Shown: positions 8,032 to 16,689 of the stretch, piece by piece
How the letters are laid out: every line of letters begins with the position of its first letter
Position numbering within the stretch: the stretch's first letter is position 1
Source: Alteripontixanthobacter sp.
Lineage (GTDB): Bacteria; Pseudomonadota; Alphaproteobacteria; Sphingomonadales; Sphingomonadaceae
Assembly: GCA_039968605.1 (NCBI GenBank)
Contig: JBDVPM010000008.1
Span: 2,346,968 to 2,410,967, forward strand
Length of the DNA: 64,000 nucleotides
Reading direction: 5' to 3'
Position numbers and translations under genes: made by a program
Notes under the pieces: model-generated
Database searches by the model: none
What the model saw: the letters and a program-made list of their open reading frames with translations, nothing else
Told to the model about the DNA's origin: nothing

Positions 8032-8951
8032 GCTGCAGCGCTCTCAACCGTCGGTGCCGCTGTGGCCGGTTGCTCTTGCGCGGGGACACGCTTCGCGATT
8101 TCCTCCGGCCAGTGGAGCAATTCCATGCGGCCATCGAAATGTTCGACCAGCGCGTTGCAGCCTTCCACCCAGTCGCCATCATTATAGTAGGCGATAGTCT
8201 TGCCATCTTGTTCGATCTGACGGATTTCGGCGGTGTGGATATGGCCGCACACCACCCCGTCCACCCCGCGATCGCCAGCCGCCTTGGCGACGACTTCCTC
8301 ATATTTGCCGATGAACTCGACAGCATTCTTGACCTTGTGCTTGGCCATCTTGCTGAGCGACCAATAGGGCAGATCGAATCTGCGCCGCACGGCGTTCACC
8401 CAGCGGTTTAGCCCCATCATGAATGTGTAAAGCGCGTCCCCGACGAAGGCGAGCCAGCGATGCGACAGCATGACGGCATCGAACTCATCGCCATGCAGGA
8501 CCATCAGGCGGCGGCCATCGGCGGTATCGTGAAAGGCGGCGCGCTTGATCTCGATGCCGCCGAAATTGATGCCGGTGAACTGGCGGAACATCTCGTCGTG
8601 ATTGCCGGGGATATAGACGATCCGCGTGCCGCGCTTGGCGCGTTTCAGCAGTCTCCAGATTATGTCGTTATGTTCGGGCGGCCAGTAGAACTTCTTCTTC
8701 AGCCGCCAGCCATCGATAATATCGCCGACCAGATACATCGTCTCGCTGTCGGTGTGGTCGAGGAAATCGATCAGCAGCTCGGCATTGCATCCCTTGGTGC
8801 CCAGATGGACATCGCTGATCCAGATGGTGCGGTATTTGCGCCGATGCGGGTCTTGCGGTTCCGGGATGGCGACTGGTTTGCCTTCTCCACCGGTAAATAC
8901 CGAGACGCTGCCCATTAGGGCATCGCGGGAGAGGTGAGAGAGATCGTTCAT
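8028..8951 (-). CDS. LpxH-like metallophosphoesterase (UDP-2,3-diacylglucosamine diphosphatase family)
   Basis: A calcineurin-like phosphoesterase of 307 residues. All metal-binding blocks are present in order: SDVHLG, GDIIDGW, GNHDE, HGDEFD and CGHIHTAEI. Family annotation is usually UDP-2,3-diacylglucosamine diphosphatase. The protein is longer than E. coli LpxH (about 240 residues), with an N-terminal extension and an Ala-rich C-terminal tail. ATG 8951 follows GGGGAC. It is the first gene of a two-gene unit with the GT4 enzyme. Substrate identity is uncertain. Confidence 0.8.
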   Translation of the reverse strand: MNDLSHLSRDALMGSVSVFTGGEGKPVAIPEPQDPHRRKYRTIWISDVHLGTKGCNAELLIDFLDHTDSETMYLVGDIIDGWRLKKKFYWPPEHNDIIWRLLKRAKRGTRIVYIPGNHDEMFRQFTGINFGGIEIKRAAFHDTADGRRLMVLHGDEFDAVMLSHRWLAFVGDALYTFMMGLNRWVNAVRRRFDLPYWSLSKMAKHKVKNAVEFIGKYEEVVAKAAGDRGVDGVVCGHIHTAEIRQIEQDGKTIAYYNDGDWVEGCNALVEHFDGRMELLHWPEEIAKRVPAQEQPATAAPTVESAAA

Positions 8952-9089
8952 GGCAAGTCCCCGTATCATGCGGTTCTTTGCCCGAAAGCCGTGACAGGTG
9001 ATTGTTACAGGGGATTCTCAGTTTGGTGGCGTTTCGAAGTCGCCGGACCAATTCCTGTCATACCAATGACCCACAGGAGTTGGCCCGGA

Positions 9090-10097
9090 TCAGACTTCCA
9101 GCACGATCTTGCCGATGTGATCGCCCGCTTCCATCCGGGCGTGGGCTGCGCCTGCCTCAGTGAGCGGGAAAGTCTTGTCCATCACCGGACGGATCGTGCC
9201 ATCTTCGATCAACGGCCAGGCGTTGCGGGCGATCTCGTCTGCCAGCAGCGATTTGAACTCGGCCGAGCGCGGGCGCAGGGTCGATCCGGTCAGCGTCAGC
9301 CGTTTCTGCATGATCTGCGCCATGTTGAGCTCTGCCGTCAGTCCGCCGAGCACGGCGATGGTGACATGGCGGCCGTCCGGCTTCAGACAGGCCAGATTGC
9401 GCGGCACGTAATCGCCGGAGACCATGTCCAGCACCAGCTCCACACCCTCTCCGCGCGTGATCGCTTTCACTTCCTCGACGAAATCGCCGGTCTTGTAATT
9501 GATCGCATGATCTGCGCCGACTTCGCGCGCGGCGGTGCATTTCTCATCGCTGCCGCAGGTAACGATCACGCTCAGCCCGAACGCCTTGGCAAGCATGATC
9601 GCCATCGTGCCGATCCCGCTGGTGCCGCCATGGACGAGCAGCGTCTCGCCCTCGCTCGCCCAGCCGCGTTCGAACACATTGTGCCATACGGTGAACAAGG
9701 TTTCGGGCAGAGCGGCTGCCTCCGCCATCGAAAGCCCCTGGGGCACAGGCAGGCAATGGCCCGCATCGGCAAGGCAATATTCGGCATATCCGCCGCCGGA
9801 AACCAGCGCACAGACCCGCGATCCGGTGGGCAGGCCATCGGCGCCTTCGCCCAGCGCCACGACCTCGCCCGAAATTTCCAGACCCGGAACAGGCGAGGCG
9901 CCCGGCGGGGGCGGGTAATATCCCTGGCGCTGGATTACGTCGGGCCGGTTGATCCCGGCATGGCTCACACGGATCAGCACTTCGCCCGCTGCAGGCCGGG
10001 GGATGCCAAGCGTTTCGGGGCGCAGCGCGTCCGGCCCGCCCGGCTCGTCGAAACCGATTGCGGTCATCGTCTTCGCCAAAGTTTCGCTCTCCGCCAT
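9090..10097 (-). CDS. NAD(P)H-quinone oxidoreductase (MDR superfamily, PIG3-like)
   Basis: This 335-residue zinc-independent medium-chain dehydrogenase has the N-terminal GroES-like domain (VSHAGINRPDVIQRQGYYPPPPG) and a Rossmann domain with LVHGGTSGIGTMAIMLAKAFG. The pattern is that of quinone oxidoreductases of the PIG3/QorA type, which reduce quinones with NADPH. ATG 10097 follows AAGGG by about 9 nt. It is divergent from the small DUF1192 gene. Confidence 0.85.
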   Translation of the reverse strand: MAESETLAKTMTAIGFDEPGGPDALRPETLGIPRPAAGEVLIRVSHAGINRPDVIQRQGYYPPPPGASPVPGLEISGEVVALGEGADGLPTGSRVCALVSGGGYAEYCLADAGHCLPVPQGLSMAEAAALPETLFTVWHNVFERGWASEGETLLVHGGTSGIGTMAIMLAKAFGLSVIVTCGSDEKCTAAREVGADHAINYKTGDFVEEVKAITRGEGVELVLDMVSGDYVPRNLACLKPDGRHVTIAVLGGLTAELNMAQIMQKRLTLTGSTLRPRSAEFKSLLADEIARNAWPLIEDGTIRPVMDKTFPLTEAGAAHARMEAGDHIGKIVLEV

Positions 10098-10222
10098 GTT
10101 TCATGCCCTTCCCGCGGCCAGAGCCGCAGCCGTAATAGCTGCTGCAGCTTAGGCCCTAGCGCCGCGAATTAGACGCACGGGGCATTGACAGCAACCGCTT
10201 AGCCGCGCGACACTCGTTGCCG

Positions 10223-10444
10223 ATGGACGATATCGACCTTCCGCGCCGAACCTCTGGCCATGGGGCAGATGCGGCCAGCGCCCTGGCGGGCGAGGATATC
10301 GCCCCCTATTCGCAGGACGAGCTGGCCGAGCGGGTTGTCCTGCTGGAAGCGGAAATAGCGCGGGTCCGGGCGCACCGTGACAAGGCCGCCGCACACCGCA
10401 ACGCCGCCGATGCGCTGTTCGGCAAACCGCCCGGCGGTTCATGA
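10223..10444 (+). CDS. DUF1192 family small protein
   Basis: The 73-residue protein carries the DUF1192 signature: YSQDELAERVVLLEAEIARVRAH followed by a basic/Ala-rich segment and a terminal ALFGKP. The central part is a short amphipathic coiled coil. The family is widespread in Alphaproteobacteria and has no established function. ATG 10223 was chosen over a TTG two codons upstream. It precedes clpA by about 160 bp. Confidence 0.82.
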   Translation: MDDIDLPRRTSGHGADAASALAGEDIAPYSQDELAERVVLLEAEIARVRAHRDKAAAHRNAADALFGKPPGGS

Positions 10445-10603
10445 CCGCGAGCGTCGCTCCGGACTGGCAAAAACCGAACTTGCTCCCATATCGGAGCCAT
10501 CCACTGGTTGATCGCGAGTTGCCGCTCGTCAAGAATTGGTTAACCATGCTCCTTCATATTCTATTCGAGGCAATTGTTTTGCCTTGTCAGAGAAAGTGAC
10601 CCG

Positions 10604-12985
10604 ATGCCGAGCTTTGCCTCAAACCTGGAAAAAACGCTTCACAACGCGCTGGCCCATGCGGCGGAGCGGCGACATGAATACGCCACTCTGGAACATCTGC
10701 TGCTTGCGCTGACCGATGACGAGGATGCCTGCGAGGTCATGAATGCCTGCGGGGTGGAGATCGAGGAACTGGCGGGTGTGGTGCGCCAATATCTCGACCA
10801 GGAATATCAGTCGCTGAAAACCGATGACGATGCCGATCCGCAACCCACCGCCGGATTCCAGCGCGTGGTCCAGCGGGCCATCCTGCATGTCCAATCGAGC
10901 GGCAAGGATACGGTGACCGGTGCCAATGTGCTGGTCGCTTTGTTCTCGGAACGCGATTCCTACGCAGTATATTTCCTGCAACAGCAGGATATGAGCCGGC
11001 TGGATGCGGTCAGCTTCATCAGCCACGGGATCGGCAAGGGCGGCAAGGCGCTTGCAGCGAAACCGCCCGAAGGGGCCGAGGGAGAGCCGGAGAGCGAGGC
11101 CAAGGGCGGCAAATCCGACAAGAAGGAAACCGCGCTCGACCAGTTCACCGTCAACCTCAACGCCAAGGCGGAGGCGGGCAAGATCGATCCACTGATCGGC
11201 CGCGGGCCCGAAGTGGACCGCACGATCCAGATCCTGTGCCGCCGCAGCAAGAACAACCCGCTCTATGTCGGCGATCCCGGCGTGGGCAAGACCGCTATTG
11301 CCGAAGGGCTGGCACGCAAGATCGTCGAAGGCGACGTGCCCGAAGTGCTCGAAAATGCGGTGATCTATTCGCTCGACATGGGCGCGCTGCTGGCCGGAAC
11401 GCGCTATCGCGGCGATTTCGAGGAGCGGCTGAAGCAAGTCGTGTCCGAATTGGAGAAAATGCCCGACGCGGTGTTGTTCATCGACGAGATCCACACGGTG
11501 ATCGGCGCCGGGGCGACCAGCGGCGGGGCGATGGACGCTTCCAACCTGCTCAAGCCTGCATTGTCCGGCGGCACGATCCGCTGCGTCGGTTCGACGACCT
11601 ACAAGGAATTTCGCAACCATTTCGAAAAGGATCGCGCGCTGCTGCGACGGTTCCAGAAAATCGATGTGAACGAGCCGACCATCGAGGACACGGTGAAGAT
11701 CCTCAAGGGCCTGAAAAGCGCTTTCGAAGATCACCACAAGGTGAAATACACGCCCGACGCGTTGAAAACCGCTGTCGAGCTGTCCGCACGCTATATCAAC
11801 GACCGTAAATTGCCCGACAAGGCGATCGACGTGGTGGACGAGGTCGGCGCGATGCAGATGCTGGTCGCCCCTAGCCGCCGCAAGAAGAAGATCACCGCCA
11901 GGGAAATCGAGCAGGTCATTGCGACCATGGCACGCATCCCGCCCAAATCGGTCAGCAAGGACGACAAGAAGGCGCTCGAAAATCTCGGCCGCGACCTGAA
12001 GCATGTCGTATTCGGGCAGGACGAGGCGATCGAACGGGTCTCTACCGCCATGAAGCTGAGCCGTGCGGGCCTGCGCGATCCGGACAAGCCGATCGGCAGC
12101 TTCCTGTTCTCCGGCCCGACTGGTGTCGGCAAGACCGAAGTCGCGCGCCAGCTTGCCTCGGTCATGGGGATCGAGCTGAAACGCTTCGATATGTCCGAAT
12201 ATATGGAACGGCACTCGGTCTCCCGCCTGATCGGTGCGCCTCCGGGTTATGTCGGTTACGACCAGGGCGGATTGCTGACCGATGCAGTGGACCAGAACCC
12301 GCATTGCGTGTTGCTGCTTGACGAAATCGAGAAAGCGCATCCGGATCTGTTCAATATCCTGCTGCAGGTGATGGATAATGGCCGCCTGACCGACCATCAC
12401 GGCAAGACGGTCGATTTCCGCAATGTGGTGTTGATCATGACGACCAATGCCGGTGCTGCCGACATGGCGAGCCAGGGCATCGGCTTTGGCGACGTGTCCA
12501 AGGAAGATGCGTCGGAAGAGGCCGTGAAGCGCATGTTCACGCCGGAATTCCGCAACCGCCTCGATGCGATCGTGCCCTTCGCCTATCTCGGCAGGAGCAC
12601 CGTTGCCCGGGTGGTCGACAAGTTCATCCTGCAGCTGGAATTGCAGCTGGCCGAACAGAATGTCGAAATCGGGTTCGACGATGCAGCGAAGGAATGGCTT
12701 GCCGACAAGGGATATGACCGCCTTTACGGTGCGCGTCCGATGGGCCGGTTGATCCAGGACCGGATCAAGCAGCCGCTCGCCGAAGAGCTGTTGTTCGGCA
12801 AGCTGGCCGATGGCGGCGAGGTGCAGGTGGGTGTGAAGGATGGCAAGCCTTCCTTCGAACTCACCCCCGCCCCGCCCAAGGCCAAGCGCAAGCCGCCCGC
12901 CAGGAAGAAAGCCGCGAAGAAGAAGAAGAAGCCGGATGCGGAGGCCGGCGAAGGGGCCGAGGGTCATGGTTTAAAAGATGAATGA
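10604..12985 (+). CDS. clpA: ATP-dependent Clp protease ATP-binding subunit ClpA
   Basis: ClpA unfolds substrates, often N-degron proteins delivered by ClpS, and feeds them to ClpP. The 793-residue protein has the double Clp-N domain, two AAA+ modules with Walker A GDPGVGKT and GPTGVGKT, Walker B VLFIDEIH and VLLLDEIEKAH, and an IGF loop (SQGIGFGD) that corresponds to the ClpP-docking loop. The C-terminus is an unusual Lys/Ala/Pro-rich tail ending in HGLKDE. Base composition drops over the last codons, where an AT-rich cassette begins, so the final residues may be recent. No clpS lies directly upstream, where it is often found. Confidence 0.96.
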   Translation: MPSFASNLEKTLHNALAHAAERRHEYATLEHLLLALTDDEDACEVMNACGVEIEELAGVVRQYLDQEYQSLKTDDDADPQPTAGFQRVVQRAILHVQSSGKDTVTGANVLVALFSERDSYAVYFLQQQDMSRLDAVSFISHGIGKGGKALAAKPPEGAEGEPESEAKGGKSDKKETALDQFTVNLNAKAEAGKIDPLIGRGPEVDRTIQILCRRSKNNPLYVGDPGVGKTAIAEGLARKIVEGDVPEVLENAVIYSLDMGALLAGTRYRGDFEERLKQVVSELEKMPDAVLFIDEIHTVIGAGATSGGAMDASNLLKPALSGGTIRCVGSTTYKEFRNHFEKDRALLRRFQKIDVNEPTIEDTVKILKGLKSAFEDHHKVKYTPDALKTAVELSARYINDRKLPDKAIDVVDEVGAMQMLVAPSRRKKKITAREIEQVIATMARIPPKSVSKDDKKALENLGRDLKHVVFGQDEAIERVSTAMKLSRAGLRDPDKPIGSFLFSGPTGVGKTEVARQLASVMGIELKRFDMSEYMERHSVSRLIGAPPGYVGYDQGGLLTDAVDQNPHCVLLLDEIEKAHPDLFNILLQVMDNGRLTDHHGKTVDFRNVVLIMTTNAGAADMASQGIGFGDVSKEDASEEAVKRMFTPEFRNRLDAIVPFAYLGRSTVARVVDKFILQLELQLAEQNVEIGFDDAAKEWLADKGYDRLYGARPMGRLIQDRIKQPLAEELLFGKLADGGEVQVGVKDGKPSFELTPAPPKAKRKPPARKKAAKKKKKPDAEAGEGAEGHGLKDE

Positions 12986-12996
12986 TTTAGTTCATC
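12977..12996. repeat. 6-bp inverted repeat spanning the clpA stop codon
   Basis: GATGAA at 12977-12982 and TTCATC at 12991-12996 flank an 8 nt loop that contains the clpA stop codon. It marks the place where composition changes from GC-rich to AT-rich. It has no following T-run, so it is not a standard terminator. It may be part of the junction of the inserted segment. Confidence 0.4.
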
Positions 12997-13065
12997 ATAT
13001 GTTAGGTAACTTGACGGCTGGCAATCTCAGGCTATTACCCTTCCGGCGGTTCGGGGGGAACTTAA

Positions 13066-13551
13066 TTGCCTTTAGTACTTTACTCAACAATAACCTCGCT
13101 AGCGTATGTGATCGCTCGACGATATTATGGAGACGTTCATTATGCCTGGTGTGCGCCTGGCGATCCGCCTGATCAATATGACATGGTAAACCCTCCTTCC
13201 TCTCATCCCGTGCAAATATATCGCGATTTTCTACGCGATATAGAGAGCAGTGATGGCCATAGCGGTAAGATTGAACAGAACAGAATTGGCCTAACTCGTG
13301 GGGCTGAAGCAAGGTACAAGCAAAAGAAAATCACTTCTGGTCAGAGAGATCGTGTGATTGAGATCATCAAACGATCTGAGTTTGGCGCCTTTCGCCCACT
13401 TATGCTGGTCATTCCATTTGAGCAGGTTTGTAACGATGCGCAGCTGGTCGATGTTGGCGACCAGGCAAACGCTATGTCAGAAGAGTATATTTGCCCGGAT
13501 CTTCCGCGAGTGTCTTTTGATATTTTACAGTTATCGGGGATAAGATCATGA
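13066..13551 (+). CDS. Unrecognised protein, first gene of an AT-rich two-gene cassette
   Basis: I do not recognise this 161-residue protein. It starts with a TTG at 13066 preceded by GGGGGGA at 13053-13059; the only in-frame ATG lies at 13183 and would remove the N-terminal third. The N-terminus (VLYSTITSLAYVIARRYYG) looks like a strand-helix start of a soluble fold, followed by HYAWC and a Pro/Asp-rich loop. The middle is basic and polar (HSGKIEQNRIGLTRGAEARYKQKK), and the C-terminal part has LMLVIPFEQV. There is no signal peptide or membrane segment. The stop overlaps the next gene's start as ATGA. Composition and codon use differ strongly from the flanks, which suggests horizontal transfer. 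Confidence 0.72.
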   Translation: MPLVLYSTITSLAYVIARRYYGDVHYAWCAPGDPPDQYDMVNPPSSHPVQIYRDFLRDIESSDGHSGKIEQNRIGLTRGAEARYKQKKITSGQRDRVIEIIKRSEFGAFRPLMLVIPFEQVCNDAQLVDVGDQANAMSEEYICPDLPRVSFDILQLSGIRS

Positions 13552-13886
13552 GTATTGGTAGCGTTACGTCCGGTCTATCTCGGTCTGCTTTAATTGAGGC
13601 GATTTATAGAGCGTCAAAAATTGTCACTGAGCGACAGTATGATTTTGATAATTCTCGCTCCAACTATTTGACAAAAAAAGAGCAGGTTCGGGTGGCTGGT
13701 GTCGTCGCGGGAATAATAAAGGAAATTGAAGACGCTAGTAATGTTAATATTTCTGCGCTTCCTCCGCGTGAACGAGAAAAGGTTCTTAAGAATCTTTATG
13801 ATTACCTCGAACAGCATATATCGACCGGGAGAGCAAGCTCATTGAAATCTGATGAGCTTCTTGCTGACCTTTATTCAACTCCATAG
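13548..13886 (+). CDS. Unrecognised small helical protein, second gene of the AT-rich cassette
   Basis: The 112-residue product is predicted by eye to be mostly alpha-helical: ALIEAIYRASKIVTERQYDF, KKEQVRVAGVVAGIIKEIED and REREKVLKNLYDYLEQHI. It has no cysteine, signal peptide or membrane segment. The ATG at 13548 overlaps the preceding stop as ATGA, which indicates translational coupling of the pair. One 60 nt stretch (13621-13680) counts 21 G+C, about 35 percent. The size, coupling and foreign composition resemble two-gene toxin-antitoxin or defence modules, but no family motif supports that and it remains a hypothesis. Confidence 0.72.
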   Translation: MSIGSVTSGLSRSALIEAIYRASKIVTERQYDFDNSRSNYLTKKEQVRVAGVVAGIIKEIEDASNVNISALPPREREKVLKNLYDYLEQHISTGRASSLKSDELLADLYSTP

Positions 13887-13949
13887 GCGCTTTGCGAGTA
13901 CATGAGCAACAATTTGGGAACGAGTCCAGCGCCACTTGTTTGAGTCGGC

Positions 13950-14969
13950 ATGCCCGCCCCCTTCTCCTGGATAGAGCCGCACCCGCACGGCATCCGCGTG
14001 GTGCCTGCCGATGCGTGGGTCGATCCCTCGATCCCGGCAGACCGCGCTTTGGTCACCCACGGCCATGCCGATCACGCGCGCGGCGGGCACGGCAAGACGG
14101 TCGCCACACCCGAAACGCTGGCGATCATGAAGTTGCGCTACGCAACTGGCGATGGACCTTCCGGCGGGGAGGCCACTCCGGTCGAATATGGCGAGACGAT
14201 CAGCCTGCCCGGCGGCGTGGATGCGACCTATCTTCCGGCAGGCCACGTGCTGGGCAGCTCGCAAATCCTGCTCGAACATGCTGGAGAGCGGATCATCTGC
14301 ACCGGCGATTACAAGCGCCGCGCCGATCCCACCTGTCCGCCTTTCGAAGTCACACCCTGCGATATCCTGATTACCGAGGCGACCTTCGGCCTGCCGCTGT
14401 TTACCCACCCGCCGATCGAGGGCGAGATCGCCAAGATCACCGATGCGCTGTCCGCGCACCCCGATCGCTGCGTGCTGGTCGGCGCCTATGCGCTGGGCAA
14501 GGCGCAGCGTGTGATCGCCGAATTGCGCGCGGCGGGGCACACCGACACGATCTACCTCCACGGTGCGATGGAGAAGATGTGCCGCCTGTACGAGGAACAC
14601 GGCGTCGATCTGGGCGAGCTCAAGCTGGTGGCAGACCACACGAAAGACCAGATGCGCGGGCACGTGGTCGTCAGCCCGCCGGCCGCGCTCAACGACCGCT
14701 GGAGCCGCCGCCTGCCCGAACCGATCACCGCCATGGCCAGCGGCTGGATGCGCGTGCGCCAACGCGCGCGGCAGCGCAATGTGGAACTGCCCCTGATCAT
14801 CTCCGACCATGCCGACTGGAACGAGCTTACCCGTACTATCGAGGAAGTGAACCCGGCTGAAAGCTGGATTACCCACGGCCGCGAAGAAGCTCTGCTTCGC
14901 TGGCACCAGCTCCACCAGCGTCCCGCCCGCGCATTGGCAATGGTCGGGCGCGAGGACGAGGATGAATAA
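13950..14969 (+). CDS. Ligase-associated DNA exonuclease (metallo-beta-lactamase/beta-CASP)
   Basis: This 339-residue beta-CASP nuclease has HGHADH at residues 37-42, an aspartate/histidine set further on (PAGHVLGSSQ, CTGDYKRR) and a final ISDHADWNEL block. The family is the exonuclease encoded beside bacterial ATP-dependent DNA ligases. The gene ends 27 bp before the ligase start, so the two form an operon. ATG 13950 starts MPAPFSWIEPHPHGI. It begins about 60 bp after the AT-rich cassette. Confidence 0.92.
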   Translation: MPAPFSWIEPHPHGIRVVPADAWVDPSIPADRALVTHGHADHARGGHGKTVATPETLAIMKLRYATGDGPSGGEATPVEYGETISLPGGVDATYLPAGHVLGSSQILLEHAGERIICTGDYKRRADPTCPPFEVTPCDILITEATFGLPLFTHPPIEGEIAKITDALSAHPDRCVLVGAYALGKAQRVIAELRAAGHTDTIYLHGAMEKMCRLYEEHGVDLGELKLVADHTKDQMRGHVVVSPPAALNDRWSRRLPEPITAMASGWMRVRQRARQRNVELPLIISDHADWNELTRTIEEVNPAESWITHGREEALLRWHQLHQRPARALAMVGREDEDE

Positions 14970-14996
14970 GGTGGGTTGGCAGGATCGCCGCGCCTG

Positions 14997-16619
14997 ATGG
15001 AAGAGTTCGCCGCCCTGATAGATGCGCTGGTTTACACGCGCAGCCGCAACGAAAAGCTGCGGCTGATCGCGGAGTATCTGCGCACGACGCCAGATCCCGA
15101 CCGCGGATTGGCGCTGGCTGCCTTGTCCGATGGGCTCGACTTTCCGGCAGTCAAATCCAGCACCATTCGCAACATCATGAAAGAACGGATCGATCCGGTT
15201 CTGTGGACGCTGAGCCGCGATTTCGTGGGAGATACGGCGGAAACCGCAAGCCTGCTGTGGTCCACCGCCGGTGTCTGGGCGAGCGACGATTCCAGCCCGC
15301 CGCCCACAGTGAGCGAGGCGGTCGATGCGCTGGGCGCGATGACGCGCAAATCGGTGTTGGCCGAACTGCCCGCGCTGCTCGACCGGCTCGATCCCTCGGG
15401 CCGCTACGCGCTGCTGAAACTCGCCACCGGGGCAATGCGGATCGGAGTGTCCAGCCGGCTGGCCAAGGTCGCCTTCGCGCAAGCTTTCGATGTGAATGTC
15501 GAGGAGGTCGAGGAATATTGGCACGCGCTGGAGCCGCCTTATGCCGAGTTGTTCGCCTGGGCCGCCGATGGCGCCGATCCGCCCGATACCGAAAACCTGC
15601 CGCTGTTCCGCCCGTTCATGCTGGCGCACCCGCTGGAAGACACGGTGGTCGATCTGGAGGATTACGCGGCCGAGTGGAAATGGGACGGCATTCGCGTCCA
15701 GCTCGTCCATGCGGGCGGGGAAACGCGGGTCTATTCGCGCAGCGGCGATGATATTTCGGCCACCTTCCCGGAAATGGTCGGCGCGCTGAACGTGCCCGCC
15801 GTGCTCGATGGCGAATTGCTGGTGCGCGGCGATGTTCAGGGCGGGGAAGCCGGGTCGCTGTCCCAGGGAGGCGCGGCCAGTTTCAATGCGTTGCAGCAGC
15901 GGCTTGGGCGCAAGACCGTCAGCAAGAAAATGCTCGCCGAGAGCCCGGCATTCGTGCGGCTATACGATGCGCTGGGAATCGAAGGAGAGGATCTGCGCTC
16001 GCTCGCTTGGGAGAAGCGCCGCGCGCGGCTGGAACAATTCGTACCGCGCCTGCCTGATAGCCATTTCGACATCAGCGCCATCGTGGAGGCTGCCCATTTC
16101 AAGGAGCTTGCCGCGATCCGCGAAGGAACGCGCGACGACGCCATCGAAGGGTTGATGCTGAAACGGCGTGATTCGCCTTACATATCGGGCCGCAAGACGG
16201 GGCTGTGGTACAAGTGGAAACGCGATCCGCTGCTGGTGGATTGCGTCATCATGTACGCCCAGCGCGGCAGCGGAAAACGCTCCAGCTTCTTCTCCGACTA
16301 CACGTTCGGCTGCTGGGACGGAGATCCGGACCAGGGGGCGGAACTGCTACCCGTGGGCAAAGCCTATTCGGGCTTTACCGATGCGGAATTGAAGAAGCTG
16401 GACAGCCATGTCCGCCGCAATACGGTCAACCGCTTCGGCCCGGTGCGCGAGACGACCAAGAGCCTGGTGTTCGAAGTCGCGTTCGATTCGGTCCATACAA
16501 GCAAGCGGCACAAGAGCGGCCTCGCCATGCGCTTCCCCCGCATCCACCGCATCCGCTGGGACAAGCCGGTGCACGAAGCGGACCGTATTGAGAGTTTGCG
16601 GGCGCTGATCAGGGACTGA
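14997..16619 (+). CDS. ATP-dependent DNA ligase of the exonuclease-linked type
   Basis: The 540-residue ligase has an N-terminal DNA-binding domain (1-200), a nucleotidyltransferase domain with the adenylated lysine Lys228 in EWKWDGIRV, a downstream EGLMLKRRDSPY motif (motif IV/V region) and a C-terminal OB fold containing WYKWKRDPLLVD. ATG 14997 (MEEFAALIDAL) fits the family start better than a TTG seven codons upstream. It forms a repair pair with the preceding exonuclease. In many bacteria this pair is followed by an Lhr-type helicase and a PdeM-type phosphoesterase; neither is seen here. Confidence 0.92.
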   Translation: MEEFAALIDALVYTRSRNEKLRLIAEYLRTTPDPDRGLALAALSDGLDFPAVKSSTIRNIMKERIDPVLWTLSRDFVGDTAETASLLWSTAGVWASDDSSPPPTVSEAVDALGAMTRKSVLAELPALLDRLDPSGRYALLKLATGAMRIGVSSRLAKVAFAQAFDVNVEEVEEYWHALEPPYAELFAWAADGADPPDTENLPLFRPFMLAHPLEDTVVDLEDYAAEWKWDGIRVQLVHAGGETRVYSRSGDDISATFPEMVGALNVPAVLDGELLVRGDVQGGEAGSLSQGGAASFNALQQRLGRKTVSKKMLAESPAFVRLYDALGIEGEDLRSLAWEKRRARLEQFVPRLPDSHFDISAIVEAAHFKELAAIREGTRDDAIEGLMLKRRDSPYISGRKTGLWYKWKRDPLLVDCVIMYAQRGSGKRSSFFSDYTFGCWDGDPDQGAELLPVGKAYSGFTDAELKKLDSHVRRNTVNRFGPVRETTKSLVFEVAFDSVHTSKRHKSGLAMRFPRIHRIRWDKPVHEADRIESLRALIRD

Positions 16620-16689
16620 CCCTTCGATACACCCGGCCTTCGGCCTCGCTCCTCTGGGCGAAGGCGGGGGGTTGGGCGCAGCCTCAAAT

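Noticed and set aside
10619-12967. Long open frame of 782 codons on the minus strand across clpA
   Set aside because: It is the reverse-strand shadow of a GC-rich conserved gene. The amino-acid pattern is not protein-like and clpA explains the region.
13875-15710. Open frame of 611 codons on the minus strand
   Set aside because: It lies opposite the exonuclease and ligase genes, whose motifs are clear.
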